The notes: generated by a model from the sequence alone, not told the origin. A DNA stretch of 64,000 bases from Pseudoalteromonas umbrosa (GCF_030125375.1 NZ_JASJUU010000005.1:207604-271603); one strand, 5' to 3'. Positions 17,860 through 27,139 are shown, counted from the first letter of the stretch. Translations and numbers: made by a program.

Positions 17860-18050
17860 TATGCACCTGCCTTCTGGTTGATAACCGTTTTAACACGCGC
17901 AATATTGCGACGTACTTTTTTCAGCTCGTGAGTTTGAGCTAGCTGACCAGTGCTCGCTTGCATGCGCAGGTTGAACTGCTCACGAAGAAGCTCTAGAAGT
18001 TCAGCTTTAAGCTCTTCTACGCTTTTGTCTTTCAATTCGCTAGCTTTCAT
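17859..18050 (-). CDS. rpmC: 50S ribosomal protein L29
   Basis: 63 residues, same length as E. coli L29, beginning MKASELKDKSVEELKAELLELLREQFNLRMQ in two blocks typical of the helical hairpin. It binds 23S rRNA near the exit tunnel, where it helps form the docking site for trigger factor and SRP with L23. One-base TAATG overlaps on both sides (rplP upstream, rpsQ downstream) show tight translational coupling. Confidence 0.97.
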   Translation of the reverse strand: MKASELKDKSVEELKAELLELLREQFNLRMQASTGQLAQTHELKKVRRNIARVKTVINQKAGA

Positions 18051-18463
18051 TACATTACCGTCCGAGTTACAAATGTTGTTTTGAAAGGTAATTTACGAGC
18101 AGCTAGGTCGAATGCTTCACGAGCAAGCTCTTCTGAAACACCTTCCATCTCGTAAAGTACTTTACCAGGCTGAATTTCAGCAACCCAGTATTCAACAGAA
18201 CCTTTACCTTTACCCATACGAACTTCAAGCGGTTTTTCTGTAATCGGCTTATCTGGGAACACACGGATCCAGATTTTACCTTGACGCTTGATATGACGCG
18301 TCATAGCACGACGAGCTGCTTCGATTTGACGAGCAGTCATACGGCCACGGCCAGTCGCTTTCAAGCCGAAAGAACCGAAGCTAACTTTGTTACCGCTAGT
18401 AGCAAGACCACGGTTGCGGCCTTTGTGTACCTTGCGGAATTTTGTACGTTTTGGCTGTAACAT
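18050..18463 (-). CDS. rplP: 50S ribosomal protein L16
   Basis: 137 residues (E. coli 136), starting MLQPKRTKFRKVHKGRNRG. It organises the tRNA-binding region of the 50S subunit near the A site. The arginine-containing KPLEVRMGKGKG segment, which in E. coli includes the hydroxylated Arg81, is conserved. The stop overlaps the rpmC start by one base; 13 bp separate it from rpsC. Confidence 0.97.
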   Translation of the reverse strand: MLQPKRTKFRKVHKGRNRGLATSGNKVSFGSFGLKATGRGRMTARQIEAARRAMTRHIKRQGKIWIRVFPDKPITEKPLEVRMGKGKGSVEYWVAEIQPGKVLYEMEGVSEELAREAFDLAARKLPFKTTFVTRTVM

Positions 18464-18476
18464 TAGTCGCTACCTC

Positions 18477-19178
18477 TTACTTAGCACTTTTTTTAGCTTT
18501 CTTCGGTGCGCGTTTAGCTGGCTTCTCTTGCTCTTGTTTCAGTGGAAGACCACCGATAACTTCGCCTTTGAAGATCCAAACTTTAACACCGATGATGCCG
18601 TAAGTAGTCAAAGCTTCTGAAGTTGCGTAATCGATATCAGCACGTAGAGTGTGTAGAGGTACACGACCTTCACGGTACCACTCAGAACGTGCGATTTCAG
18701 CGCCGCCTAGACGACCGCTAACTTCAACTTTGATACCTTTAGCACCTAGACGCATTGCATTTTGTACTGCGCGCTTCATAGCGCGGCGGAACATAACACG
18801 ACGTTCTAGCTGTGAAGAGATACCGTCAGCAACTAATTGAGCATCTAGCTCAGGCTTACGTACTTCTGCAATGTTGATTTGTGCAGGTACACCAGCAAGC
18901 TTAGTTACAGCTTGGCGAAGCTTTTCAACGTCTTCACCTTTTTTACCGATAACAACACCAGGACGAGCTGTGTGAATTGTTACACGGATAGATTTAGCTG
19001 GACGCTCGATAACGATTTTAGACACAGAAGCGTTTTTCAATTCCTTAGTAAGGTATTGACGCACTTTGTGATCGCCAAAAAGCTGCTCAGAGAAATCTTT
19101 TGTATTCGCGTACCAAGTAGATACCCAAGGCTTTGAGATACCTAGGCGAATACCAGTAGGATGAACTTTTTGTCCCAT
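18477..19178 (-). CDS. rpsC: 30S ribosomal protein S3
   Basis: 233 residues, same length as E. coli S3. It starts MGQKVHPTGIRLG, contains the KH-domain GXXG element (VIGKKGED) and ends in a lysine-rich tail. With S4 and S5 it lines the mRNA entry channel and has helicase activity. Separated from rplV by only 12 bp. Confidence 0.97.
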   Translation of the reverse strand: MGQKVHPTGIRLGISKPWVSTWYANTKDFSEQLFGDHKVRQYLTKELKNASVSKIVIERPAKSIRVTIHTARPGVVIGKKGEDVEKLRQAVTKLAGVPAQINIAEVRKPELDAQLVADGISSQLERRVMFRRAMKRAVQNAMRLGAKGIKVEVSGRLGGAEIARSEWYREGRVPLHTLRADIDYATSEALTTYGIIGVKVWIFKGEVIGGLPLKQEQEKPAKRAPKKAKKSAK

Positions 19179-19190
19179 TACTTATATCTC

Positions 19191-19523
19191 CTAGCTATCT
19201 GAAACCACAACAGTGATGTGGCTTGAACGCTTAAGGATGCGGTCTGCGCGTCCTTTAGCACGTGGCATAATACGTTTCATTGTAGGACCTTCGTCTACAA
19301 AAACTTTAGCCACTTTAAGCTCATCAATGTCAGCACCTTCGTTGTGCTCCGCGTTAGCGATAGCAGACTCAAGTACTTTTTTAACCAATACAGCCGCTTT
19401 CTTTGGGCTATACGCTAGGATTTCTAGCGCGCGATCAACCGGAAGTCCGCGGATCTGATCAGCAACTAGACGTGCTTTTTGCGCCGAACCAGAGGCGAAT
19501 TTGTGTTTAGCTAATGCTTCCAT
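19191..19523 (-). CDS. rplV: 50S ribosomal protein L22
   Basis: 110 residues, as in E. coli, starting MEALAKHKFASGSAQKARLV and ending SSHITVVVSDS. Its beta-hairpin forms part of the exit tunnel and is a macrolide-resistance site. Two ATGs are adjacent (19526 and 19523); the second is better spaced from the GGAGG ribosome site and matches the family start. Twelve bases separate it from rpsS. Confidence 0.97.
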   Translation of the reverse strand: MEALAKHKFASGSAQKARLVADQIRGLPVDRALEILAYSPKKAAVLVKKVLESAIANAEHNEGADIDELKVAKVFVDEGPTMKRIMPRAKGRADRILKRSSHITVVVSDS

Positions 19524-19535
19524 CATATCCTCCGA

Positions 19536-19814
19536 TTAACGCTTTTTAGCTTTCTTATCCGCAGCGTGACCGCGGTAAGTACGTGTAGGTGCAAATTCAC
19601 CTAGTTTGTGACCGATCATTTCGTCTGTAACGAATACAGGTACGTGCTGACGACCATTATGGACAGCGATGGTCAATCCGATCATGTTAGGGATGATCAT
19701 TGAACGACGGCTCCAAGTCTTGATAGGCTTCTTGTCACCGCTTTCCAACGCCTTCTCTACCTTCTTCAGCAAGTGTAGGTCAATGAATGGACCCTTCTTG
19801 AGAGAACGTGGCAT
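19536..19814 (-). CDS. rpsS: 30S ribosomal protein S19
   Basis: 92 residues, starting MPRSLKKGPFIDLHLLKKVEKA, as in E. coli S19. It forms a complex with S13 at the head of the 30S subunit and contacts the 50S at bridge B1. The conserved NMIGLTIAVHNGRQHVPV segment is present. Lies 16 bp after rplB in the operon. Confidence 0.97.
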   Translation of the reverse strand: MPRSLKKGPFIDLHLLKKVEKALESGDKKPIKTWSRRSMIIPNMIGLTIAVHNGRQHVPVFVTDEMIGHKLGEFAPTRTYRGHAADKKAKKR

Positions 19815-19830
19815 GGCAATTCCTCAACTA

Positions 19831-20655
19831 TTACTTAGTACGACGACGTACGATAAATTTATCAGTACGCTTGTTCTTACGTGTCTTAGCACCCTTAGTA
19901 GGCTTACCCCATGGAGACACAGGGTGACGACCACCAGATGTACGACCTTCACCACCACCGTGTGGGTGGTCAATCGGGTTCATGGCAACACCACGAACTG
20001 TAGGACGGATACCACGCCAACGGTTAGCACCAGCTTTACCTAGTGAACGTAGCATGTGTTCAGCGTTACCTACTTCACCGATAGTTGCGCGACAATCCGC
20101 TTCAACTTTACGCATTTCACCTGAACGTAGACGTAGAGTCACGTACTGGCCTTCACGCGCTAGGATCTGTACATATGCACCAGCAGAACGTGCAATCTGA
20201 GCGCCTTTACCAGGCTTAAGCTCAACATTGTGTACTGTAGTACCTACTGGGATGTTACGCATTGGTAATGTGTTACCAGCTTTGATTGGTGCATCAACAC
20301 CAGACTGGATTGCATCACCTGCTTTAACACCTTTAGGTGCGATGATGTAACGACGCTCACCGTCTGCATATAATACAAGAGCGATGTTTGCGCTACGGTT
20401 TGGATCATACTCTAGACGCTCAACAACAGCTGGAATGCCGTCTTTAGTGCGTTTAAAGTCGATTACACGATAGTGATGCTTGTGACCACCACCGATGTGA
20501 CGAACCGTGATACGACCGTTGTTGTTACGACCACCTGATTTAGAGTTTTTCTCTAGTAGCGGAGCGTATGGCTTACCCTTGTGTAGATCAGGGTTAACCA
20601 CTTTAACGACGTGACGACGACCCGCAGAAGTTGGTTTACACTTTTGAAGTGCCAT
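19831..20655 (-). CDS. rplB: 50S ribosomal protein L2
   Basis: 274 residues (E. coli 273). It starts MALQKCKPTSAGRRHVVKV and includes MNPIDHPHGGGEGRTSGGRH, which carries the histidine (His229 in E. coli) near the peptidyl-transferase centre. One of the most conserved 23S rRNA-binding proteins, needed for subunit joining. 17 bp after rplW. Confidence 0.97.
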   Translation of the reverse strand: MALQKCKPTSAGRRHVVKVVNPDLHKGKPYAPLLEKNSKSGGRNNNGRITVRHIGGGHKHHYRVIDFKRTKDGIPAVVERLEYDPNRSANIALVLYADGERRYIIAPKGVKAGDAIQSGVDAPIKAGNTLPMRNIPVGTTVHNVELKPGKGAQIARSAGAYVQILAREGQYVTLRLRSGEMRKVEADCRATIGEVGNAEHMLRSLGKAGANRWRGIRPTVRGVAMNPIDHPHGGGEGRTSGGRHPVSPWGKPTKGAKTRKNKRTDKFIVRRRTK

Positions 20656-20672
20656 AATTCTAACTCCCCTTA

Positions 20673-20975
20673 TTACTCGGCGCCGCCGACAAAGTCTAGC
20701 TCGCTGCCTTCTTTAAGAGTAACGTAGGCTTTCTTCCAGTCTGAACGACGGCCGAAACGCATGCCTGTACGCTTTGTTTTACCCTTAACGTTTAGAGTGC
20801 GAACACCAGTTACTTCTACTTCAAAAAGCTTTTCAACAGCTGCTTTTACTTCAGCTTTGTTTGCATCTTTTGCTACTTTGAACACAATAGTGTTGTTCGC
20901 TTCAGCAGAGATAGTGCTTTTCTCAGAGATGTGTGGAGCAAGAATTACTTTTAAAAGACGTTCTTCACTGATCAT
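20673..20975 (-). CDS. rplW: 50S ribosomal protein L23
   Basis: 100 residues, as in E. coli, starting MISEERLLKVILAPHISEKS. It sits at the tunnel exit and is the docking site for trigger factor and SRP. Its ATG overlaps the rplD stop in ATGA, so translation is probably coupled. Confidence 0.97.
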   Translation of the reverse strand: MISEERLLKVILAPHISEKSTISAEANNTIVFKVAKDANKAEVKAAVEKLFEVEVTGVRTLNVKGKTKRTGMRFGRRSDWKKAYVTLKEGSELDFVGGAE

Positions 20976-21574
20976 GCTAATGACTCCTCAAGTTGCTTCA
21001 CAGCACCAGCAGTAATTAGAACCTTATCGAAAGCGATTAGGCTTACTGGGTCGATGCCAGCTACGTCACGAGTATCAACCTTGTACAGGTTACGAGATGA
21101 AAGGAATAGATTCTCATCTACTTCTTCAGTCACGATTAATACGTCTTTTAGCTCAAGCTCTTTAAGCTTAGCTACTAGCTCTTTAGTCTTAGGTGCTTCT
21201 AAACCGAAGTTTTCAACAACAACAAGACGTTCTTGACGAACTAGTTCAGATAAGATGCTCTTGATCGCACCGCGATACATCTTACGGTTAACTTTTTGGC
21301 TGTGATCTTGCGGCTTAGCTGCAAAGCTCACACCACCGCTGCGCCAGATTGGGCTGCGGATTGTACCAGCACGTGCACGGCCAGTACCTTTTTGGCGGAA
21401 TGGTTTCTTACCACCACCACGTACTTCAGAACGCGTCTTCTGAGCTTTAGTACCTTGACGAGCACCTGCTGCGTAAGCAACAACTACTTGGTGTACTAAT
21501 GCTTCGTTAAACTCACGTCCAAAAGTAGCTTCGGAAACTTCAAGCGCACCAGCGCCTTTAATTGCTAATTCCAT
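20972..21574 (-). CDS. rplD: 50S ribosomal protein L4
   Basis: 200 residues (E. coli 201), starting MELAIKGAGALEVSEATFGREFNEALVHQ in two conserved pieces. An in-frame GTG immediately before the ATG is a less likely start. Besides its ribosomal role (a loop in the exit tunnel), L4 in enterobacteria represses its own operon by acting on the S10 leader; the leader upstream of rpsJ here keeps the needed attenuator shape, so the same feedback is expected. Confidence 0.97.
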   Translation of the reverse strand: MELAIKGAGALEVSEATFGREFNEALVHQVVVAYAAGARQGTKAQKTRSEVRGGGKKPFRQKGTGRARAGTIRSPIWRSGGVSFAAKPQDHSQKVNRKMYRGAIKSILSELVRQERLVVVENFGLEAPKTKELVAKLKELELKDVLIVTEEVDENLFLSSRNLYKVDTRDVAGIDPVSLIAFDKVLITAGAVKQLEESLA

Positions 21575-21591
21575 CACTAAATCTCCAGGAC

Positions 21592-22227
21592 TTATGCTTT
21601 AACAGCAGGTTTAACGATAACGTCGCCGCCGATAGCGCCAGGTACTGCACCTTTAACTAAAAGCAGGTTACGCTCAGCGTCAACACGAACTAGTTCAAGG
21701 TTCTGTGTCGTAGAACGAACATTACCCATTTGACCGGCCATTTTCTTACCTTTGAAAACTTTACCAGGAGACTGGTTTTGACCGATTGAACCAGGAGCAC
21801 GGTGAGATAGAGAGTTACCGTGTGTAGCGTCTTGCATGCTGAAGTTCCAGCGCTTAACACCACCTTGGAAACCTTTACCTTTTGAAGTACCAGTAACGTC
21901 TACTTTTTTCACTTCAGTGAAAAGTTCAACAGTTAGTTCTGAACCTACTTCAAACTCACCTTCTCCGCCGTTAAGACGGAATTCCCACAGGCCACGACCC
22001 GCTTCAACGCCAGCTTTTGCGAAGTGACCCGCTGCTGGTTTGTTTACACGGCTTGCTTTTTTCTCGCCTGCAGTAACTTGAAGCGCGTTATAACCGTCTG
22101 TAGCGTCAGATTTGATCTGAGTTACACGGTTAGGCGTCGCTTCGATAACTGTCACAGGGATAGATACACCATCTTCAGTGAAGATACGTGTCATACCCAC
22201 TTTACGACCGACTAGACCTAATGCCAT
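21592..22227 (-). CDS. rplC: 50S ribosomal protein L3
   Basis: 211 residues (E. coli 209), starting MALGLVGRKVGMTRIFTEDG. It contains the QDATHGNSLSHRAPGSIGQNQ region, split here as QDATHGNSLSHR and APGSIGQNQ, with the glutamine methylated by PrmB in E. coli (Gln150). It initiates 50S assembly with L24. 27 bp after rpsJ. Confidence 0.97.
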   Translation of the reverse strand: MALGLVGRKVGMTRIFTEDGVSIPVTVIEATPNRVTQIKSDATDGYNALQVTAGEKKASRVNKPAAGHFAKAGVEAGRGLWEFRLNGGEGEFEVGSELTVELFTEVKKVDVTGTSKGKGFQGGVKRWNFSMQDATHGNSLSHRAPGSIGQNQSPGKVFKGKKMAGQMGNVRSTTQNLELVRVDAERNLLLVKGAVPGAIGGDVIVKPAVKA

Positions 22228-22254
22228 TTTCCTAAAACCTCTCTAATCTTTCGA

Positions 22255-22566
22255 TTAACCCAGGCTGATTTGAACATCAACACCAGCAGCAAGGTCTAGG
22301 CGCATTAGAGCGTCTACAGTCTTGTCAGTTGGTTCTACGATGTCGATCAGACGTTTATGGGTGCGGATTTCATACTGATCACGCGCGTCTTTGTTTACGT
22401 GCGGAGAGATCAATACAGTGAAACGCTCAAAACGTGTAGGTAGTGGGATTGGACCACGTACCTGAGCACCAGTGCGCTTCGCAGTTTCCACGATTTCCGC
22501 CGTTGATTGGTCAATCAAACGGTGGTCAAAAGCTTTTAGGCGAATACGAATGCGTTGATTTGACAT
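22255..22566 (-). CDS. rpsJ: 30S ribosomal protein S10 (NusE)
   Basis: 103 residues, same length as E. coli, starting MSNQRIRIRLKAFDHRLID. It is a head protein of the 30S subunit and, as NusE, a component of antitermination complexes with NusB. First gene of the operon, preceded by a ~184-base structured leader and a clear sigma-70-type promoter. Confidence 0.98.
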   Translation of the reverse strand: MSNQRIRIRLKAFDHRLIDQSTAEIVETAKRTGAQVRGPIPLPTRFERFTVLISPHVNKDARDQYEIRTHKRLIDIVEPTDKTVDALMRLDLAAGVDVQISLG

Positions 22567-22750
22567 TCTTAAACCTCAATTAAAAGAGCATTTAAAAAGA
22601 GCATAAAAAAACCGCCGAAACTATCTTAAAATACCTAAGAAGTCGGTTGTTCTTTTATTTCTACCATCGAACTCCAAATCGGAGTTCCTGTTTAATAGTC
22701 TGAAATCCAGACTTTCATTTGTACTTTCAGCGGCCAGAAGCCGAGAAAGT
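22567..22750 (-). promoter_or_regulatory. S10 operon leader with attenuator (L4 autoregulation type)
   Basis: Between the predicted +1 near 22750 and rpsJ the transcript can fold into four successive hairpins: 22723-22750 (ACTTTC/GAAAGT), 22697-22713 (AGTCTG/CAGACT), 22669-22687 (GAACTCC/GGAGTTC) and 22605-22648. The last is followed by seven T residues on the minus strand, giving a terminator-like attenuator. This matches the arrangement of the gammaproteobacterial S10 leader, where L4 stimulates termination and blocks translation. The fold is my reading by eye; no covariance was tested. Confidence 0.8.
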
Positions 22751-22756
22751 TCGCAC

Positions 22757-22784
22757 ATTATAATGATACTGGTGATAAATGCAA
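22757..22784 (-). promoter_or_regulatory. S10 operon promoter
   Basis: On the minus strand a TTGCAT -35 (22779-22784) and a perfect TATAAT -10 (22757-22762) are separated by 16 bp. The predicted start is near 22750, exactly where the first leader hairpin begins. Confidence 0.85.
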
Positions 22785-23089
22785 CAATTAAATGCAATAA
22801 ATTTGTCGCATTGTGATATCTTATTTTTTCGCCAAACTCAGTGCTACGACAATGCCTTAACCAAGTGCTTAGTTAAAGTTCATTAAAAGGCTAACGTCAT
22901 AATAAATAACTGTGTTTAAACTCGCCTTAGCTATACTTAACAACGTTTAGCGTACCTTGGTTTCATATTGGTGGTACCTCAAACATCGTAACTCGGCTAC
23001 AGGCGATACAACGCAGGGCAGCACTGGACCATGGTCAGTCCAGTGAATCCTTGATATTCTATTACAAAAATTATTATTTGGTACTGTAT
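22785..23089. other. Intergenic region between S10 operon and plsB
   Basis: About 300 bp between divergent genes. No gene is supported. It contains an 8-bp inverted repeat (CACTGGAC / GTCCAGTG, 23022-23045) that would form a hairpin in the plsB leader about 45 bases before the start. A TATACT hexamer near 22933 could be a plsB -10. Nothing else stands out. Confidence 0.5.
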
Positions 23090-25516
23090 ATGCGCTTTAT
23101 ATCCCAAAGTCTCAACGTGCTTGCACGCTGGACTAATTGGCTTTTAGTTAAAAGTAAGCTGTTGCCAGAAAACCCAATCGAGCAATTTGGCCTTGATCCG
23201 AACCTGCCAACTTTTTACGTGACGAGATTAAACTCCCATTCCGATCTCGCAGCCATTGATCGCATGTGCCAACAGCTTGGTCTGCCAAGCCCGATGCAAT
23301 CGCAAAATATAGGCAATACCGAAGTGCCGCGTTTTATTGCGATGCAAAATCCAACGCCGTTGTTTTCTAAATCTGCCAAACCTAGTAACGCACTACAACT
23401 CAGCAAAGACATATTTCACGCACTTAAGGCCAATCCCGAAATCAAAGCACAAATCCTGCCTGTTTCGGTATTTTGGGGTCGAGATCCAGGTAAAGAAAAA
23501 CCAGGACTTGGGACGCTATTGAGTCATTCACTGACGCCTAGTTGGCTTCGTAAAGGTTTGGTCGTTTTGTTTTCAGGCCGAGATAGTCTTGTGCGCTTTT
23601 CGGCACCCATTGCCGTTGAGCAATTAATGAATGATAAAGCCGATGTAGAAGAGCTACCGCAAAAACTACTACGTGTAGCCCGTGTCCACTTCCGTCGTCA
23701 GCAACTTGCCGCCACTGGACCTAAGCTCCCATCCAGAGAAGCCCTGTTTAACTCTATTCTCGCCGCGCCCAATATCAAAAAGGCCATTGCTGAAGAAGCG
23801 AAAGCAAAAGGCTTAAGCCATCATGAAGCAAGACTCAACGCCCAAGAGCTACTGGATGAAATCGCAGCTAACTACTCTGATGCCATGGTGCGTGTCGCCG
23901 ACCGTGTACTGACTTGGCTTTGGAACAAGTTATACAACGGGATTGAAGTCAAAAACGCCGATGAAGTGAGATCGCTGGCAGATAAGGGACATGAAATCAT
24001 TTACGTACCATGTCATCGCTCTCACATGGATTACTTGTTACTAACTTATGTCATTTATCACCAAGGCTTGGTGCCACCTCATATTGCCGCTGGTGTCAAT
24101 CTGAACTTTTTCCCAGCAGGCGGTATTTTCCGTCGCTCAGGCGCGTTTTTTATTCGCCGCTCATTTGCCGGTAATAAGCTCTATTCTGCGGTTTTCAAAG
24201 AGTATTTGAGTCAGTTATTTATTAAAGGCTACTCAGTCAAGTTTTACACTGAAGGCGGCCGCAGCCGTACAGGTCGATTGCTACCACCCAAAACAGGTAT
24301 GTTAGCCATGACCATGCAATCTATGCTTAAAGGCATAGATAGACCTATTTCGATTGTGCCTGTTTACATCGGTTATGAGCACGTTATGGAGATCAACACC
24401 TACCTCAAAGAGCTCGCTGGTAACAATAAAAAAAATGAATCTGTGTTAGGCGTATTCAAAGCCATTAAGAACTTACGTAACTACGGACGTGGGTATTTAA
24501 ACTTTGGCCAGCCCATCAATCTAAACCAGTATTTAAATGAACACCAACCCGATTGGCGCCAAGCAATCAGTGCTGAAGACGCACCAAAACCACAGTGGCT
24601 TAACAACCAAGTCGCCAACGTCGCCGACCAAATCATGACGAACATCAACGCCAGTGCTGCTTTGAACGTGATTAATGTACTTGCGACCATCTTACTCAGT
24701 AATGAGCAATTTGCTTTGAGTAAGCAAAAGCTGCTGGAGCAACTACGCTTTTATTTGGCACTGCAACAGCGCGCCAAATATAATGCACATGTTACCCAAC
24801 CAGATGAAGATGCTGAAGCGCTGCTGGCCCATGCGCTTAAACTCGATAAATTTGAAGTACTGCAAGATGGGTTAGGTGACATCATCACCATCAAAGAGAA
24901 AGAGCGTACACTGTTCAACTATTATCGTAATAATATTTTGCATCTATTTGCAGTACCTAGTGTACTGGCACAAATGCTATTTAATCGCTTTAGTATGACC
25001 ACGCAAGAGTGTGAGCAAAAACTTTCAAAGCTTTATCCGCTATTTGCAAAAGAGTGGTTTTTAACCCCTATGCCAAGTGGCTATGTTAAGGATATCCTAG
25101 CAAGCTTTGCGCAGCATGATTTAATTACTTTTGACGGTGTTCAGGCGGTTGCAAGTAAAGACAATCGCGCGCTCGCTAAGCTAGAAATGTTAGGTAAGGT
25201 GTGTCACTTAACCCTTGAGCGCTATGCCATCACCAGCAGTCTCGTGATCAATAATCAAGGCATCAAACGTCCTGATTTAGAGAAGGAAAGTGACATCTTA
25301 GCCAATCGTTTAGGGACCCTGCATGGGATAAAGAGCCCTGAGTTTTTTGACAAAAAAGTACTGAGCAACTTCATCAACGCATTGCGTGAACAAGGCTTTA
25401 TCAGTATTTCAGAGCAGCAGACCATCAATGCAGAACCCGAGCTTGAAGAGTTGCAAGCATTCCTCACAGAGCTACTGCCGGCGCGGATCTGGCAATCTAT
25501 TAACGATACCGTTTAA
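23090..25516 (+). CDS. plsB: Glycerol-3-phosphate 1-O-acyltransferase
   Basis: Membrane-associated enzyme that transfers an acyl group to position 1 of glycerol-3-phosphate, the first step of phospholipid synthesis. The four acyltransferase blocks are present: HRSHMDYLL (HX4D), GAFFIRR, FYTEGGRSRTGR and PVYIGYE. I chose the ATG at 23090, giving MRFISQSLN and 808 residues (E. coli 807); the upstream in-frame start at 23051 would add 13 unusual residues. The ribosome site is weak in both cases. Monocistronic, divergent from the S10 operon. Confidence 0.95.
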   Translation: MRFISQSLNVLARWTNWLLVKSKLLPENPIEQFGLDPNLPTFYVTRLNSHSDLAAIDRMCQQLGLPSPMQSQNIGNTEVPRFIAMQNPTPLFSKSAKPSNALQLSKDIFHALKANPEIKAQILPVSVFWGRDPGKEKPGLGTLLSHSLTPSWLRKGLVVLFSGRDSLVRFSAPIAVEQLMNDKADVEELPQKLLRVARVHFRRQQLAATGPKLPSREALFNSILAAPNIKKAIAEEAKAKGLSHHEARLNAQELLDEIAANYSDAMVRVADRVLTWLWNKLYNGIEVKNADEVRSLADKGHEIIYVPCHRSHMDYLLLTYVIYHQGLVPPHIAAGVNLNFFPAGGIFRRSGAFFIRRSFAGNKLYSAVFKEYLSQLFIKGYSVKFYTEGGRSRTGRLLPPKTGMLAMTMQSMLKGIDRPISIVPVYIGYEHVMEINTYLKELAGNNKKNESVLGVFKAIKNLRNYGRGYLNFGQPINLNQYLNEHQPDWRQAISAEDAPKPQWLNNQVANVADQIMTNINASAALNVINVLATILLSNEQFALSKQKLLEQLRFYLALQQRAKYNAHVTQPDEDAEALLAHALKLDKFEVLQDGLGDIITIKEKERTLFNYYRNNILHLFAVPSVLAQMLFNRFSMTTQECEQKLSKLYPLFAKEWFLTPMPSGYVKDILASFAQHDLITFDGVQAVASKDNRALAKLEMLGKVCHLTLERYAITSSLVINNQGIKRPDLEKESDILANRLGTLHGIKSPEFFDKKVLSNFINALREQGFISISEQQTINAEPELEELQAFLTELLPARIWQSINDTV

Positions 25517-25537
25517 ATTCGTTACCGATGCGCCGAT

Positions 25538-26395
25538 TTATCGTTGGCGCATCACCCCTTCTTGTATCGTGGATGCCACAAGTTCACCCTGACGATTAAA
25601 GAACTGCCCACGTACCAGACCGCGACCATTGCTTGCGCTTGGACTATCTACACTGTAAAGCATCCAATCGTCTAATCTAAATGGACGGTGAAACCACATC
25701 GCATGGTCAATCGTCGCAACCTGCATATTCGGCTGCATAAATGATAGACCGTGAGGTTGCAAAGCTGTTGGTAAAAACTCAAAGTCAGACGCATAAGCCA
25801 ACAAATAATTATGAATACGCCTTTCATCTGGCATGGTGCCATTAGCCTTAAACCACACGTGACGCTTAGCTGCCGCCTTTTGTGGCTGAAACGGATTTTG
25901 GAAATTAACTGGGCGCATATCCAACGGCATTTCTTGGGTAAACTTAGGTCTCAGTGCCTTTGGGATCAACTCAGCATTATCTTGATAAAACTGCAGCGCA
26001 GATTTCAGAGTTTCAGGCTCTGGCACAACCGGCATTTCAGATTGATGGGATAAACCTGGTTCATCACCTTGAAACGACGCCGTCATATAAAAAATCGGTT
26101 TCCCGTATTGGATTGCACTCACTCGTCTTGTGCTGAAGCTGCGTCCATCACGAATATTTTCTACATCATATACAATGGGTTTACTGGCATCGCCTGGGCG
26201 CAAGAAATAAGAATGCAGAGAGTTGACATAACGGCCCTCGGGTAACGTGTATTTCGCTGCAGACAAGGCTTGTCCCATCACTTGCCCACCAAAGACCTGT
26301 GGGAACCCTAAATCTTGGCTTTGACCGCGATAGATCCCCTGTTCAATTTCTTCCAAACTCAATAAATCAAGTAAATCCTGTAAAACCTGACTCAT
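25538..26395 (-). CDS. tesB: Acyl-CoA thioesterase II
   Basis: 285 residues, same size as E. coli TesB (286), a double-hotdog thioesterase that hydrolyses acyl-CoA to free fatty acid and CoA. The catalytic Asp-Thr/Ser-Gln set is visible as TIDHAMWFHRPFR, the DSPSASNGRGL stretch and TIQEGVMR near the end. Convergent with plsB (21 bp between stops) and divergent from the EVE gene. Confidence 0.94.
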   Translation of the reverse strand: MSQVLQDLLDLLSLEEIEQGIYRGQSQDLGFPQVFGGQVMGQALSAAKYTLPEGRYVNSLHSYFLRPGDASKPIVYDVENIRDGRSFSTRRVSAIQYGKPIFYMTASFQGDEPGLSHQSEMPVVPEPETLKSALQFYQDNAELIPKALRPKFTQEMPLDMRPVNFQNPFQPQKAAAKRHVWFKANGTMPDERRIHNYLLAYASDFEFLPTALQPHGLSFMQPNMQVATIDHAMWFHRPFRLDDWMLYSVDSPSASNGRGLVRGQFFNRQGELVASTIQEGVMRQR

Positions 26396-26469
26396 AAGTC
26401 ACCTCACCATTGTAGTTACTGCGATTAGTGATAATAATACACTAATCTACTTTTAATTGAGTACTTATA

Positions 26470-26931
26470 ATGGCTTATTGGTTATTCAAAACAGAACCTG
26501 ATGCATACTCTCTCGATGATTTAAAAAACGCACCTGAGCAAAGCACATTTTGGGAAGGAATTCGCAACTACCAAGCGCGTAACTTTATGCGCGACCAGAT
26601 GCAGGTGGGCGATAAGGTCTTTATTTATCATTCAAGTTGTAAAGTACCAGCCGTTGTCGGTATCGCTAAAGTGACCGAGGGGGCGCAAACAGACCCGTAT
26701 CAATTTGATGCCAGTAGTGATTATTACGACCCTAAATCATCCCCTGAGAACCCAAGATGGATAGGTGTCACCGTGCAATATGTCGAACAATTACCTTCTC
26801 AAGTGACCCTAAAAGCCATTAAAGCAGAGGATGCCATCACTGAACTGGCACTCAAAAAAGCCGGTAGGCTTTCCATCATGCCAGTCACAGAAACTGAGTG
26901 GCTTCACATCATCGCGATGTCTAAAAGATAA
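26470..26931 (+). CDS. EVE domain protein
   Basis: 153 residues, MAYWLFKTEPDAYSLDDL then WEGIRNYQARNFMRDQM, KVFIYHSSC and a C-terminal KAGRLSIMPVTETEW. This is the full single-domain EVE (thymocyte nuclear protein 1-like, PUA-related) family. EVE domains bind modified bases in DNA or RNA; stand-alone bacterial copies are housekeeping-like and of uncertain role. Its stop lies one base before the end of the opposing small membrane gene. Confidence 0.9.
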   Translation: MAYWLFKTEPDAYSLDDLKNAPEQSTFWEGIRNYQARNFMRDQMQVGDKVFIYHSSCKVPAVVGIAKVTEGAQTDPYQFDASSDYYDPKSSPENPRWIGVTVQYVEQLPSQVTLKAIKAEDAITELALKKAGRLSIMPVTETEWLHIIAMSKR

Positions 26932-26932
26932 G

Positions 26933-27139
26933 TTAACTGTGTTTTTTGCGGCGAGTTTTCACTCGCCCAGTTTTTGGGATCATTGTAACGTACAGTAGCA
27001 ATGCAACCCATGAGAAAAACAAGGTGCCTATCAACCAGCCGTTTTTCTCGTGTCCTTTAGAGCGTTTACTACCAGCCACCATCGCAATAGGCACTAAGTA
27101 AAGGCATACCATCCCAACCATTAACATCAACTCGGTCAT
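26933..27139 (-). CDS. Small two-helix membrane protein
   Basis: 68 residues beginning MTELMLMVGMVCLYLV, with two hydrophobic helices (about 3-20 and 33-54) and a very basic tail (RVKTRRKKHS). The ATG at 27139 overlaps the TGA of the upstream potassium-channel gene as ATGA, which decides the start and implies co-translation. It may be an accessory or independent inner-membrane protein. No family recognised. Confidence 0.65.
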   Translation of the reverse strand: MTELMLMVGMVCLYLVPIAMVAGSKRSKGHEKNGWLIGTLFFSWVALLLYVTMIPKTGRVKTRRKKHS

